A stretch of 64,000 nucleotides of DNA from Quercus robur (taxonomy: Eukaryota > Streptophyta > Magnoliopsida > Fagales > Fagaceae). The first letter of the stretch is position 1, and the number at the start of each line of letters is the position of its first letter. This document shows, piece after piece, positions 1 to 10,972 of the stretch. Location: assembly GCF_932294415.1 (NCBI RefSeq), contig NC_065535.1:27622782-27686781 (forward strand), in the 5' to 3' direction. The notes under the pieces were generated by a model that saw nothing but the letters and a program-made list of their open reading frames with translations, searched no databases and was not told the origin of the DNA. The position numbers were made by a program, and so were the translations under genes.

Positions 1-50
1 AGGCCCCACATAAGAAAAGTTTTTGGTAATTACCACTAACTAATTCACTA

Positions 51-399
51 GAGCATCTGTAGCAGATGTTTCAAAAATTATGCCATTTTACCACATCAAA
101 TGTCTACTTTATTATTTTACCACATCATTTTACAACATCCCATTTATCAGATGTTTTATAATTCAATTCTATACATTAAAATAATATTTACTACACATTA
201 AAATAATATTTACTACACATCAACACAATAAACAAACAACAAACAATATACCACATCTCTTCCGTACCGTGGCAAATTTGCCACGGTACTGTTTAATGTT
301 GCAAAAAAAAAAAAAATTTACCACATCTACTAAATGGGCTAAAATTGGGTTTGGTATGGGATATGTGCCAAATATTAACTCTAGATAGTGTGGGTGCTC
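51..399. mobile_element. PIF/Harbinger-like MITE
   Basis: The ends are short inverted repeats (GAGCATC at the left, GTGCTC at the right), flanked by CTA and TAA, which resembles a 3-bp target duplication with one mismatch. The A/T-rich interior with its repeated TTTTACCACATC-like phrases matches the element at 52873-60845. It contains a perfect 26-bp palindrome at 264-289. The family is inferred from the TIR and 3-bp flank only; no transposase is present. Confidence 0.5.
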
Positions 400-674
400 T
401 AACAATGTAAAATTACACGTCCTGGAAAGATCCACGCGTTTTTGGAAATTCAAAAGATTAACCTGAGGCGTACGTATTCATTTCTTGATGCCTGGTGCGG
501 ATATCAATAATACCAGTCTGGACTCCTACGCAATCTCTCTCTCTCTCTCCAAAGCATAACTGAGTGCCTGTGCGCTGTGCCTCACCTCAAAGAGTGAAGA
601 AAACAAAAGCAAAGCCATAGGTCAGAAAATACAGAAAGTTCCAGTGAGCCTTAGAACTGAAAAGAGAGAAACAA

Positions 675-1340
675 ATGCGACCACTACCACTACCACCACA
701 ACCAGCTGCAGCAGCAACAGTAGTAGCGGCAGTAGCAGCTGAATCTGCTATAATACACCTCTCCCCACCACTCTCTCCGTCGACCCCCACAAGAACAAGA
801 TGTGAGCCACAAGATGATGGCTGCAACAGGTGGCAGCCGTACTCTAATTCTCGGGATTTTGAAGCAAACGCGGCCACAGTCCTCATCATCCTCCTCTGCG
901 CACTCATATGTGCTTTGGTTCTCAACTCCGCCATTCGCTGCTTCCTACGTGGTGGTGGTGGCAATAATCACCAACAACCACTACCCCAAAACCAACAACA
1001 ACAACAAGAAGTACAACATGATGAGCGAAAGAGCACGCTGGAGAAAGAGGCAGCTGATACGTTAATTGCAGGTCCGGGCCTGGTGTTTTCGACAGGGATG
1101 AAGCTGGCTGGAACGGAAGCAGAGTGTGCGATTTGCTTGTCGGAGTTCGTGGAGGGAGAGGGGATTCGTGTGTTGGCAAGGTGTAACCATGGCTTCCACG
1201 TGAACTGCATTCAACAGTGGTTGTCTTCCCACACCTCCTGTCCCACTTGCCGCCGCAGCTGTCTCCCTCCCTCTCCTATTTCTACACAACCCTGCAGCCA
1301 AACCAATACTGGAGAAGGACCAATTCTCTCTCTCTCATGA
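675..1340 (+). CDS. ATL-family RING-H2 finger E3 ubiquitin ligase
   Basis: Single-exon gene of 221 residues, typical of the plant ATL family. These are membrane-anchored RING-H2 proteins that bring an E2 to substrates and are often stress or defence responsive. After a Pro/Ala-rich N-terminus there is one hydrophobic membrane segment (about residues 66-88), a Gln/Asn-rich linker, a GLD-like segment just before the RING ([12 protein letters not shown]), and then a RING-H2 at about residues 150-192 with the C-x2-C, C-x-H-x2-H-x2-C and C-x2-C ligands all present ([22 protein letters not shown]). The C-terminal tail is short and Ser/Pro-rich. The first ATG of the open frame was taken as start; a CT-rich tract lies upstream at about 533-550. 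One oddity is that many ATLs have Pro two residues before the third Cys of the RING, while this protein has Ala (VLARC). The ATL8/ATL80-like subgroup is only a guess. The frame is intact and the family call is secure. Confidence 0.88.
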   Translation: MRPLPLPPQPAAAATVVAAVAAESAIIHLSPPLSPSTPTRTRCEPQDDGCNRWQPYSNSRDFEANAATVLIILLCALICALVLNSAIRCFLRGGGGNNHQQPLPQNQQQQQEVQHDERKSTLEKEAADTLIAGPGLVFSTGMKLAGTEAECAICLSEFVEGEGIRVLARCNHGFHVNCIQQWLSSHTSCPTCRRSCLPPSPISTQPCSQTNTGEGPILSLS

Positions 1341-2184
1341 TTAACCTTCAAAGTTCAAGGCTAGTTCGGACAAATCAGATCAGAATATGTACATTTGTTG
1401 TATGCAATGGAGCTGGCTAATTAGCTATATATATATATATATATATATATAGCTAGTAACTGGCTAGGATTGTGTGTATTTCAAATTCAGGTTTTAATTT
1501 CAATTTCTCTCGTGAATCATGATTACTTCATATATGCATAACTTTACCTGTTTACAGACCATATAAACAGATTACTCTTTAGCTAACCCGACCTCTCTCT
1601 CTCTCTCTCTCGGGGAATTACAGAATAATCATCACAAGGCCAATATGTATGGAGCCTCTGCTGGTGGTCTAACCGATCTAGTGTAAACTTCAAAGCAGCA
1701 ATTCTCTGCGGAATAACTAAAACAAACATATGACTGTTTTTCGTAACAAATTCCATCTCTGTTGATTTGTCAAATTTTTGTTTTTAGTTCTCATAAGGCT
1801 CATCACCACACCACTTCATTGTCTAAAGTTTACAAATTATAACTCAAGAACATTTCGGCAGTAGTGAAAATTTGTGAAAAAAAGTTCTTATTGGGTCATT
1901 ATTCAGCTGTCATTCCATAACTAAAGCCTAAAGGTCCCAAATCCTCTCTTTGCGACGACTGTTTTGCGAGTTTTTCTGGCTCATGGACAAAATTATTGCA
2001 ATATAAAATCTTCAGTTTTGGCCTATTGATTTTGTTTTTTTTTTTGGTTGAAATTATCCTAAATAATTTAAAATTTTTTTAAAAGAACCTTATCATGTTG
2101 GCCCCATACCCCATAATATACATAAATATATATATATATATTTAAGAAAGTCTAAAAATAAACATAACTTTCATTTAAATAGAC
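1341..2184. other. AT-rich spacer downstream of the ATL gene
   Basis: No gene is seen. It holds a (TA)n microsatellite at about 1426-1450 and a (CT)n run at about 1593-1611. The first few hundred bases are the likely 3'UTR of the ATL gene. Confidence 0.5.
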
Positions 2185-2360
2185 GAATAATACTAGAAAT
2201 ATAAACTATTTTACAAAAAATATTATAAACTGTTGATGTGGTGACTGGTTATTAATAAATAAAAAAATGATATTAATAGTGATCTAAATGAAAACTAATA
2301 AGAAGTTAGTCACATCAATATTTTATAAAAATATTGTAAAATATAATACAATTCAAAATA
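2185..2360. repeat. Foldback MITE-like inverted repeat
   Basis: The left arm (about 2196-2255, with ACTATTTTACAAAAAATATT and GATGTGGTGACTGGTTATTA) is complementary to the right arm at about 2290-2350, leaving a short loop. The imperfect arms of roughly 60 bp and total length near 170 bp fit a small foldback MITE. I did not establish a target duplication. Confidence 0.45.
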
Positions 2361-2621
2361 TTTTTTTTCTTTTAAGTTTTTTCATTTTCCCACTGCTATT
2401 GCAATTTTGGGTTTATAATATAAAAGTAAAAGTTCTGTGTAACTAAATTAGACAAGAAAGAGTGAAAGATAAGTTTGAAATTTCCGTAGAACCCGCACCC
2501 ATGTACAGCATTTTTGTGCTACTTTACTTTTCATTTGCTTTCTTTTTATTTCTTTACTTTACTTTTCATTTGCTTTCTTTTTTATTTTCCTTATAATATA
2601 TTATTTGTTATTGTAATAATT

Positions 2622-2752
2622 AATACCACAAGTATAAATGCTTGTGGAGTGTGGGGGGTAAGGGCTGGGTTCAAATTTCCAAAAGGGAGTTTTACACACA
2701 TATACACTTAGATTATGTTAGAGTAGAAATTCTATCTTATATAAAAAAAAAA
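2622..2752 (+). mobile_element. SINE-like element (tRNA-derived type)
   Basis: It contains a B-box-like GGGTTCAAATTTCC at about 2668-2681, then a TTCTATCTTATATAAAA tail running into an A-tract at 2741-2752, as in plant Au-type SINEs. The 5' end is uncertain. Family assignment rests on recall of the tail pattern rather than an alignment. Confidence 0.4.
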
Positions 2753-3565
2753 ATTAATGTATTATATATCGTATGGAATTATAATTTATTAATATATTTG
2801 ATTAGTTTGATTAAAATATACAGTATATTACTACTATATTTATATGTATTTAGCACTTCAAAAAAAAAAAAAAAACTTATATTTAGTTGTTGTTTATAAC
2901 ACATATTAAGTTATAAAGTATTGTACATTACTATTTTAGATTTCATACATACACAGAAATTTTTATAAATGCCCTCCAAAAATAATCACAATCTATTTTT
3001 CTTGTTGGTTATATGGATCAAATGAAGTTCAATTTAGTAAAATGCTTCGGCAATTGACCCATTTTATTGTTTACGAAGTGCAACTGTAACTGTTTGCTTT
3101 AAGTTGTGACACAGTAAGGCATAGAGCTGGAGATCCATGCCACATGTGCGTATGGTGGCTCTAGCCACTAAAGTCTTATTATATGCGTGGTTTGATTTCA
3201 TTTTTAACGAACATATTTTATCATTTCTGTTCCATTCATAATTTTAATAAGCGGAAGTGGCAACAAATGTTGATGAGAAACAAAGATTGTGACTTTGATA
3301 CTATTTTAAAATAAAAATAAGAAAAGAAAATTATGTATAGACAGCGGAAATAAGAGAATTAATTTATGTTACAATAAATCCAATATTGAAAATATATAGA
3401 AATATATTAGGCTTATATGGTAAAAAGTATGATAACTCCAAACTACGGTAGCTCCTAGTATTACAAAACCATGATACTTTGTAATATTCTATAAAACCAT
3501 GGTCTAGTGGTGGGTGTTGGATTTTTCCTTGACATGACTAAACTGTAGTATTAATATAGGATCCG

Positions 3566-4065
3566 TTTGGGAATAATTTATTTAGCTGAAACTAAAATTT
3601 TTTTGTTGAACATATCATACATAAAAGGCCCGTTTGGATAGAATTTATTTTGTTAAAACTGAAAACACTGTAGCAAAATAATTTTTAAATATGTAAATAA
3701 TACTGTGGGACCCATTTTTAATGAAAAAATTGCTGAAAAGTGAGATTTGTGAGTCTCGTAAACAGTACACGGGACCCATTGATGTGCTGAAAAGTCAAAT
3801 ATTATGGCTGCTGTGCATGAATAGTAGCTGTAACAGTGTTATTTGCTCTTGAAACGCGTGCCAAAAAAGAAGAAGAGTAAAACCCACAAACGTGGACGTA
3901 GAAACATGTATCCAAACAGATACAAAGTAAAGCTTGCTGAAATTGTACAATGTGATCCATAAATAGTACCAAAAAGTGCGATGAGATCCATAAATAGTAG
4001 CAAAAATAAGTTGAATAATAGCAAAAATAAACTAAATAGTAAAAAAATCGCCTTTTCAACCAATA
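3566..4065. mobile_element. Composite MITE: one MITE nested in another
   Basis: The outer parts (3566-3626 and about 3923-4065) together resemble the reverse complement of the MITE at 41561-41753 (TTATTTAGCTGAAACT; TAAATAGTAGCAAAAATAA). Inside sits a second MITE, 3627-3922, with ends GTTTGGATA and TATCCAAAC, related to the copies at 32846-33166, 33327-33573 and 36016-36269. No transposase is present, so both are non-autonomous. Confidence 0.5.
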
Positions 4066-4620
4066 CCAAATGCAATCGTAAAAGATAAACTCAAAAAATA
4101 TGCATACATCATAAACACACATATGTATATATACACACATGTATGAAAGAAAAAAAAAATTAATTTCTAATAATATAGTAAGTTATAAACCATAATATAT
4201 TGTTTATAAAATTATCAAACCTCTCATTTGAATGAGAATTAGTATTTAAAGTATTATTCAAAGTGTTCAAAAATCAAGTAAGCTTTTAAGTTTTCAAAAT
4301 AGATTATATTCTCAGTTTTATTTTGTACAGTTATTTTTTCCTTGCAACATATATCTTTCACAATATTCATCCATATTTCTCTCTTCATCCACTCATTGTA
4401 TTTTTCCTTGAGTCTTTATATGATATCAGACAAGTGGAGTATTACTTATGATTGACCATTATCTTACTTGTGTGTATACACATATAAAGATGATTTATTT
4501 TCTCCATGAACTTTAGAACAAAAGGATCATCAGGGCCTAAGCCAACATGCCTCCAAAAAAGTCCTTAGACTAGCACCCATCCCAAAAATGTTCAATCTAA
4601 AACCACACCTATGTTATAAG

Positions 4621-4748
4621 GGAAAATTATTACATAGTCTGAGACTATACTCCCTGCCTCTCATAAAGGGGTGGGCCCCATGGTGGGTGGGACCCACCCC
4701 TTTATGAGAGAGAGGAAGCATAGTCCCAGACTATGCAATAACAACCCT
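4621..4748. mobile_element. Foldback MITE with 9-bp target duplication TGTTATAAG
   Basis: Two arms of about 55 bp form a near-perfect hairpin centred on about 4683 (TCTCATAAAGGGGTGGG against CCCACCCCTTTATGAGA). TGTTATAAG occurs immediately before (4612-4620) and after (4749-4757). A 9-bp duplication is typical of Mutator-like elements. The neighbouring tandem units lack the insertion at the same point. Confidence 0.75.
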
Positions 4749-5118
4749 GTTATAAGTTGTAACCGCGCCTCATTTTGTAAAATAACAAAATTTAAATGTC
4801 AGTCATATATCAAATAAAAAGATTCAAATAGAGGGACCGACCAAAGACACTAAGGGAACAATCCCAACCTTTGCCTAATTACTCTTGGAGCTCAATAGAC
4901 AAGCTCCCCTAATCTTAATTAATTAAGCCTTTCCCCGTAGTAATAGGATGACATGTTGTTAGGTTCCCTTCACTTATTAGGAGCTAATCATCATCCCAGA
5001 AATGTTCAATATAAAATCACACCTATGTTGTAGCTGCACCTCATCTTGTCAAATAACATACTTCAATGTCAATCACACATTGAATATGCACCTTATCTTG
5101 CAAATAACATACTTTAAA

Positions 5119-5472
5119 AGACAAAATTTTGCTACAAAATTAGTTGTAGCCTAAGGCTACAATTTTACTCAATATCTTTTAATTGGAGGTGAATTTTGAT
5201 AATTCTACCATTGGATTACATCTTCTTCTTATATCCTTCATACTTGTAAAATTTCTAGAAAATTAAAGATAATAGCTAAGCCATCAATAAATTGTGTGAA
5301 TTGCTAGTCTTTGTAGTTTAAAATAATGCATAAAATATAAGCTTATAGATCATATAGTATATAATATCCAATTTACATAAAATTTGACATGTGTATTAAT
5401 AGTGTAAAGAATATGTAATTCAACGGTTAGATTTTCAAAATATGTAGTAATATTTATTTTATTGAGCAAGGT
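5119..5472. mobile_element. MITE-like element inserted in tandem unit 2
   Basis: It is flanked by TTTAAA on both sides (5113-5118 and 5473-5478), and unit 3 shows the uninterrupted sequence near 5682-5700. A related copy lies at about 7627-8015 (shared phrases AAAAGACAAA, TTAGTTGTA, CTAAGGTTACAA, ACGGTTAGATTTTCAAA). The left and right limits are inferred from the neighbouring unit. Confidence 0.55.
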
Positions 5473-5815
5473 TTTAAATGTCAATCATATATCGAATAAA
5501 AAGATTTAGATAGGGGGATAGTGAGGGAACAATCCCAACCTTTGGCTAGCATAGCACCTGATCTCAATTCATGAGGAGATGACATATTGTTAGGATCCCT
5601 TCACTTATCGGGAACTAATCATCGTCCCAAATACGTTTAGACTAAAACCACACCTATGTCGTAACTGCACCTCATCTTGTCAAATAACATACTTTAAATG
5701 TCAACCATACATCAAATAAAAAGAATCAAGTAGAAGAACATTGAGGGAACAATCCCAGCCTTTGGCTAGTAGCGCCTGATCTCAATTAGTAACATGAACT
5801 AATCATCAACCACAC

Positions 5816-6476
5816 TCAAGAAAAACCTATTGTCGGGGAGAGAAAAATCTTGGGAAGACTCCTTAAGTAGTTAATATAACATATATAGACACCATTTAAC
5901 TCAAAAGGTTTAAGCCCAATGGGTATGAGTTTAAATTTGTTATATTAACCACTTACTCTTCTCATTAGCATCCAATGTGGGACTTTATTACTTAACCAAC
6001 CACACTACTCACATGTAAACACTCCAACACCTATAAAGTTCTAGACAATTGATCTCTAAAGTTTTCTTTTCTATTGAATTAACGTTAGACTGCGTCTAAA
6101 TAAAGTATCTAGTCAATTTGAAATCTAGAAAGTAGGTTGTTCAATTCTTGTAGTTAGGTTTGAGTTCGGTAAATTTCATCTTATCCACTACTTTGCTCAA
6201 TTGGAATTTTTGGTGTGGCTCCTCTAAAGAAAAAAAAAAAAGGGACTAAAGTACACATTTGACCTGTAAAGTTTGAGATTGTTTTTATTTTGGCATTTAT
6301 GTTAATTTCACTTTCATATTGGTCATGTTGTCCAATTATATGGGTAATCGGACCATTAAGTGTCCTTCTTGTATAATTATTTCATAAAATACTATCTTTA
6401 AAATGTTGTAGGATGCAAACATTTCATTGTTCTAGGCAAAAAAAAAAATATTATGAATGGTTATAAGAATGACATG
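5816..6476. other. Non-coding spacer with retroelement-like debris
   Basis: No gene is seen. At 5900-6030 phrases such as AAGCCCAATGGGTATGAG and CCAATGTGGGACTTTATTAC resemble the degraded end of a plant LTR retrotransposon, but no boundary could be set. Confidence 0.4.
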
Positions 6477-7203
6477 TGTGGGGGTAAAATCCGTCAATCG
6501 ACGTTGGGCCATAGTACATGTACTAAGCCCAACCACGACAAGAAGAAAAGGCATGGGCATAGGATATCCCAGCCCAACCATGTTGGGCCGGGCCTGCTTA
6601 GGGGCGTCCGAGGAGGAGTACCTCCTCGGACTCGCCAAGTATGCGTCCGATTCGCACCCTATACATGGCGAAAAGTCATCCAATACGAAGGAATAGTGCA
6701 TGACGTTCAAGGAGGGGGGCAACCACGATTGCCGCATTAAATGCCAAGGAACTACTTTTCCAGCCGCATTAATGTGGAAAGGACAGGAGCACAAAATTAT
6801 CTTGGCCAGTGCAACTCACAGAAAAGCGGGAGGATGTCCTATAGGACAGACACTCAAGTAGAGGCCCAGATGATTAACAAGTGTAGGGTCGTGATCTTAG
6901 GAAGGATGCTATATAAGAGAAGGAGATCCCCATGGCCAAGGGATCGCAAGCAGGAGGAAGAAAAACATAGAAAAAGAGAAAGGAGTTAGAGATAAAAAGC
7001 AGAAGATACATCCTCACGGACTGTTATCCCAAAAGTTTGGAGGAATATCCCTACGTCCAACTGGTTGCATGGCTTGTTCATAACTACGTCCCCGCTGTCA
7101 AAGACCTAGTTCTGTAACCTACTCTCTACAAATTCATTGTTGAGGGACTTTTGGGCCAGAATCGCCCGCCTGTTGGGCCGGAGCCCCAAAAACCGCCCCT
7201 ACA
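6477..7203. mobile_element. Solo LTR of a Tat-related Ty3/Gypsy family
   Basis: It starts TGTGGGGGTAAAATCC and ends CGCCCCTACA, with ACATG directly before (6472-6476) and after (7204-7208), a perfect 5-bp target duplication. It shares organisation and phrases with the LTRs of the neighbouring 8016-19852 element: a GCCGCATTAA block and CCGCATTAATGTGGAAA, a TATATAAGAG TATA box at about 6910, and CTACAAATTCATTGTT near the 3' end. No internal domains follow, so this is a recombined solo LTR. Confidence 0.82.
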
Positions 7204-7626
7204 ACATGGTAATATGAAATCAAAATAAAAGGCAAGACAAAAATAAAAATTTTAAAATATAAATGATTAAAATGAAAACAATTTCAAATTTTAAAGATCA
7301 AAAGTGATTCTAACCTTTATATTAAACAAAAAAAAAATATTTAAAATTATACTTTAGTAAAAATAAAATAAAATAAAATATTCGACACACTGTGTTATTG
7401 GATTATTATTATTATTATTTATTTTTTGGGTTGGGGAGCAAATTTTAACTCAATAACCCATTGCTATGCTTATACTAACCCAACTTAGTTCATCATATAT
7501 TGATTAGTGGGAGTTGTTTCTAAAAAATATAAAATTTTTAGCTCTAAACATGTTTGAACCTATGTGTTTAAACTTATTACGTGCCAAATTAATAAGTCAC
7601 ATTACCCATTAAAAAATCATATAACT
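7204..7626. other. AT-rich spacer
   Basis: Nothing gene-like is seen; A-runs and simple TTA repeats are present near 7405-7425. Confidence 0.5.
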
Positions 7627-8015
7627 AAAAAGACAAACTTTGGCAACAAACTTAGTTGTACATAATCTAAGGTTACAACTTCACTCACAACTCCACTTAG
7701 TATCTTTTTTATTTAATATGAATTTTGACAAATTCTCTATTAGATTATCTTTCTTTAATTTCTAAAAAATAAAAGAAAAAAGATTACATTTCTTTCTTAT
7801 GTCCTCTATGCTTGCGAAATTTCTAAAAGATCAAAGATCAATAACTATATCATTAATTATATGTTTAAATTTCAAATTTTTGTAATATAAAATTGTGTAT
7901 AAAAAATAAGTTTATAGATCGAATAGCAAATAATACTAATTGAAACAAAATTTGATATATGTGTAAAGAATGTAAAGATCATGTAATTCAAACGTTAGAT
8001 TTTCAAATATATAGT
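7627..8015. repeat. Left half of a MITE-like repeat split by the Tat element
   Basis: It is related to 5119-5472 along its length up to the phrase GTTAGATTTTCAAATATATAG, where the Tat retrotransposon begins. The continuation probably resumes after the 3' LTR at about 19853. Confidence 0.5.
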
Positions 8016-8802
8016 TGTGGGGTCATAGAGCCCAGTGATATACGTCCACCTTTTGTACTGGGCTTGAGGCCCATGCCGAGGCCCATAATCGCATATGAAG
8101 AAGAGGGTGGTGATCATGGTAACCTAGGAAACCGTGCTGAGGACAACTTTGTCCTCGGTGAGCCAAAGCTGAGGTAGAAGAAAAGTGATTTACCGGCAAA
8201 GACAATTTTTCAAAGCACTCCAAGGAAAAAGATAAGTACAACAAGTAAGCACATTGGAGCATGGCAGTAGAGCAATTCCAGGAAAAGCTGCTGCCTCCAC
8301 ATTAAATACTCCACAACTAACACTCTGGTCACATTAATGTGGAAAAGACCCCTGAATAGTGCTGTCTTGACAACCACAACACACAGAAAGCCAAAAAATG
8401 GTGTATGATGGGACAGGTACTTAACTAAGGGCTCAAATGATCAACAAGTGTGGGATCAGGATGGCTTAGAGGGGATTATATGATGGGAGAGACCTTTCAT
8501 GAGAAGAGGATCGAAGATTTTACAAGAGAAAACACTGTAGCAATCTGAACTAACTTTGCAACCATTGTCAATTGTCACTTAAGAAATAATAACTTGAAGC
8601 TCCTTGGACTAGTGCCGAGGATTGAATTGCTTGCTCAAGTCCATATTTGTTTTACTTATTCATTCTTTAAATCATCTTCAACTGTTGTTACACTCATTAA
8701 AGCTCAGTTCTTCTACCCACTCTCTACAAATTTATTGTATTGGGCTTGCTGGGCTTGAATTCACTTATCCTTTAGGAATAGTGCTCAAACCCAGTCCCTA
8801 CA
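8016..8802 (+). repeat. 5' LTR of the Tat-like element
   Basis: 787 bp, TGTGGGGTCATAG to AGTCCCTACA. It is immediately followed by ATTGGCGCTATCTGTGGA, the primer-binding-site position. It is rich in GGCCCA and CCTCGG motifs. Confidence 0.9.
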
Positions 8803-8854
8803 ATTGGCGCTATCTGTGGAAAGAACTTGTGTGTTAGTGAGTGCAACAGTTAGA

Positions 8855-9901
8855 CATGGTAGGATCAGGTCCACACCAAGAAAACCCATGCCAAGCAGGT
8901 CCCCAACGGACAGAACCCGTAGGATCCCAGCAACAGGGTAATTTTCCTAGCCCTGAACATGAACAAAATTAGGAGAATGAAAGGAATCGAGAAAGGAGTG
9001 TGCATACCACCCAGACGAGCAAAAGTCACTCCCAAGTGGGCAGTCGCGTATCCCAGAGACAAAACAGCAACCAAGCCATGTAGCAGGAGATAGATGACTT
9101 GAAAAAGAAACTGCGCCATGCACAGCTTAGGCGGTCTCCTTCCAATTCTGACATATCTTTTAATGATAAAGAGGATGTCAATTACAGGTAGAGAAACTTA
9201 GCGGTTCACGTGCATCTAGTAGGGGCCTGGGTAAACACAAGGGCCCATCTAGTAGGGGCCTGGGTAATGACGCCATGAGTAAGGCTCTGGATCAAATCTC
9301 TAAGTCACCCTTCACGCGCAAGATAGAAGGGGCTAGGCTACCTCGGCAGTTCCATCAGCCTACGTTCACCATTTATAATGGTCGAACGGACTCCGTAGAG
9401 CATGTGAGCCAGTTTAATCAAAGAATGGTCGTCCATTCCAAGAACGAAGCTTTGATGTGCAAGGTTTTCCCGTCTAGCCTAGGACTTGTAGCAATGAGGT
9501 GGTTCAACGGCTTGAAGACGAATTCCATAGATTCATATAAGCAGCTCACCCAAGCCTTTGGCTCTCGCTTCATTACGAATATCAGGGCTCCTCGGCCTTT
9601 GAGTTCGTTGTTGTCATTATCCATACGTGAGGGAGAAATTCTAAAAGCATACTTGGATAGATATTGGGAAATGTATAATGAGATGGACGACAACTTTGAT
9701 GACGTCACCATCAGCATTTTTAAAAGCGGTCTCCCAACCGAGCACAACTTGAGGAAATCCTTGACTGGCAAGCCTGTCACCAGTGTACGTCAACTTATGG
9801 ACCAAATTGACAAATACAAAAGAGTGGAAGAGAACCAGCTGCAAGGGAAAGGAAAGGAGAAGGTTATCCCTCAAAAGAGGAGTGATTTCAGGTTGGATTG
9901 A
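8855..9901 (+). pseudogene. Degenerate gag of the Tat-like element
   Basis: The frame opens at an ATG 52 bases after the 5' LTR and is interrupted by several TAG stops (about 8970, 9080 and 9188) before a long open piece at 9275-9901. That piece holds the retrotransposon gag core (RWFNGLKTNSIDSYKQL, then SLSIREGEILKAYLDRYWE), the capsid-type domain that packages element RNA. A small direct duplication of CATCTAGTAGGGGCCTGGG lies at 9210-9265. The frame closes with TGA at 9899-9901. A zinc knuckle is not clearly seen. Homology to Gypsy gag is clear; function is lost. Confidence 0.8.
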
Positions 9902-10171
9902 TACAACAATAACCGTCCGAGGAGAGATTTCGCAGGGCAATCTGAATCAACCAACACGCAGATGGTTAACGTCATATTCAGAGAACCGGTACATCAGGTT
10001 TTGGAGAAAATCAAGAATGAGTCATTCTTCAAGTAGCCGAATGAGATGGCTGGAGACTCCATGAAACGCAATTAGAGTCTGTATTGTTAGTACCACCAGG
10101 ACCACGGACATATTACAGAAGACTGCAGGAACCTTTGGAACCACCTAGATCAGCTAGTCCAAGAAGGGAAA

Positions 10172-10768
10172 TTGAGGCACCTTTTGCATTCTTCCAGTGG
10201 TTATCAAGGCCAGGCAAACCAGGAGCCCCGGAGAGACACTTCCTTAAGACCACCCATAGGAACGATAAACGTAATCTTTGCTGCTCCGGGGAGGACGGGC
10301 TCATGCCCTTCTAAGGTGATGTTTGTAGCTCGGCTACCTGTCGATGACTCTGGCCCAGAGCCAAAAAGACCCAAAGTGTATGCTCATCTGGTCTTAGGTT
10401 TCTCCGAGGAAGACAAAATTGGAACCATCCAACCCCACGACGATGCGTTGGTAATTACTCTTCGGATTGGGAGTTACGACGTGAAAAGGGTAATGATAGA
10501 TGGTGATAGTGGAGCAGAGATCATGTACCCCGATCTCTATAAGGGGTTAAAGCTGAGACCAGAAGATTTGACGCCCTATAGCTCCCCCTTGATGAGTTTT
10601 GATGGGAAGATTGTCATGCCAAAGGGCCAGATTAGACTACCTATGCAAACCGGCCTGGAGATAGTGGAGGTTGACTTCATTATGGTGGATACTTACTCCC
10701 CTTACACTGCCATCGTGGCTAAACCTTGGCTTCATACCCTAGGAGTCGTTGCCTCCACCCTGTATTAG
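10172..10768 (+). pseudogene. Degenerate aspartic protease region of the Tat-like pol
   Basis: It encodes a retropepsin-like segment. The active-site region reads VMIDGDSGAEIMYPDLYKGL (about 10493-10552), consistent with the D-S/T-G motif of Gypsy proteases, followed by the flap-like region and TAIVAKPWLHTLGVVAS. The frame ends in TAG at 10766-10768 and a further TAG follows at about 10816, both inside the normal domain order before RT. In intact elements this domain cleaves the Gag-Pol polyprotein. Confidence 0.75.
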
Positions 10769-10972
10769 AAGGTGAAGTTCCCTTCCGAGGGCCGGGTCCT
10801 GGAAATTCGAGGTTGCTAGGCTACGGCAAGAGAGTACCTGGTGGCTGCCATCTCACATCGGCTCAGAGCAGAGTCCTCGACCTGTGTTGAAGAAAGCTCA
10901 TAGCAATCAAAGACCCTGGCATCGCCTATTAATGCACCAGCCAAGGAAGCAAAATGTGAGGATTTAAAAAAG

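Larger units (their letters stand above)
4573..5815. repeat. Imperfect tandem duplication of about 280 bp, three units
   Basis: Units begin near 4573, 4990 and 5630. Each carries the same order of phrases: CCACACCTATGTTGTAACTG, then CTCATCTTGTCAAATAACAT, then GAGGGAACAATCCCA, then ATGACATATTGTTAGG. Units 1 and 2 are longer only because each has a different small element inserted (4621-4748 and 5119-5472). With these and their target duplications removed, both are close to 280 bp. Unit 3 is truncated. Confidence 0.6.

Noticed and set aside
587-964. ORFs on both strands overlapping the ATL gene
   Set aside because: Low-complexity shadows of the RING-H2 coding frame.
3802-4140. 112-codon minus-strand ORF rich in Tyr, Phe and Cys
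   Set aside because: It lies across nested MITEs and AT-rich DNA; composition is typical of random AT-rich reading.
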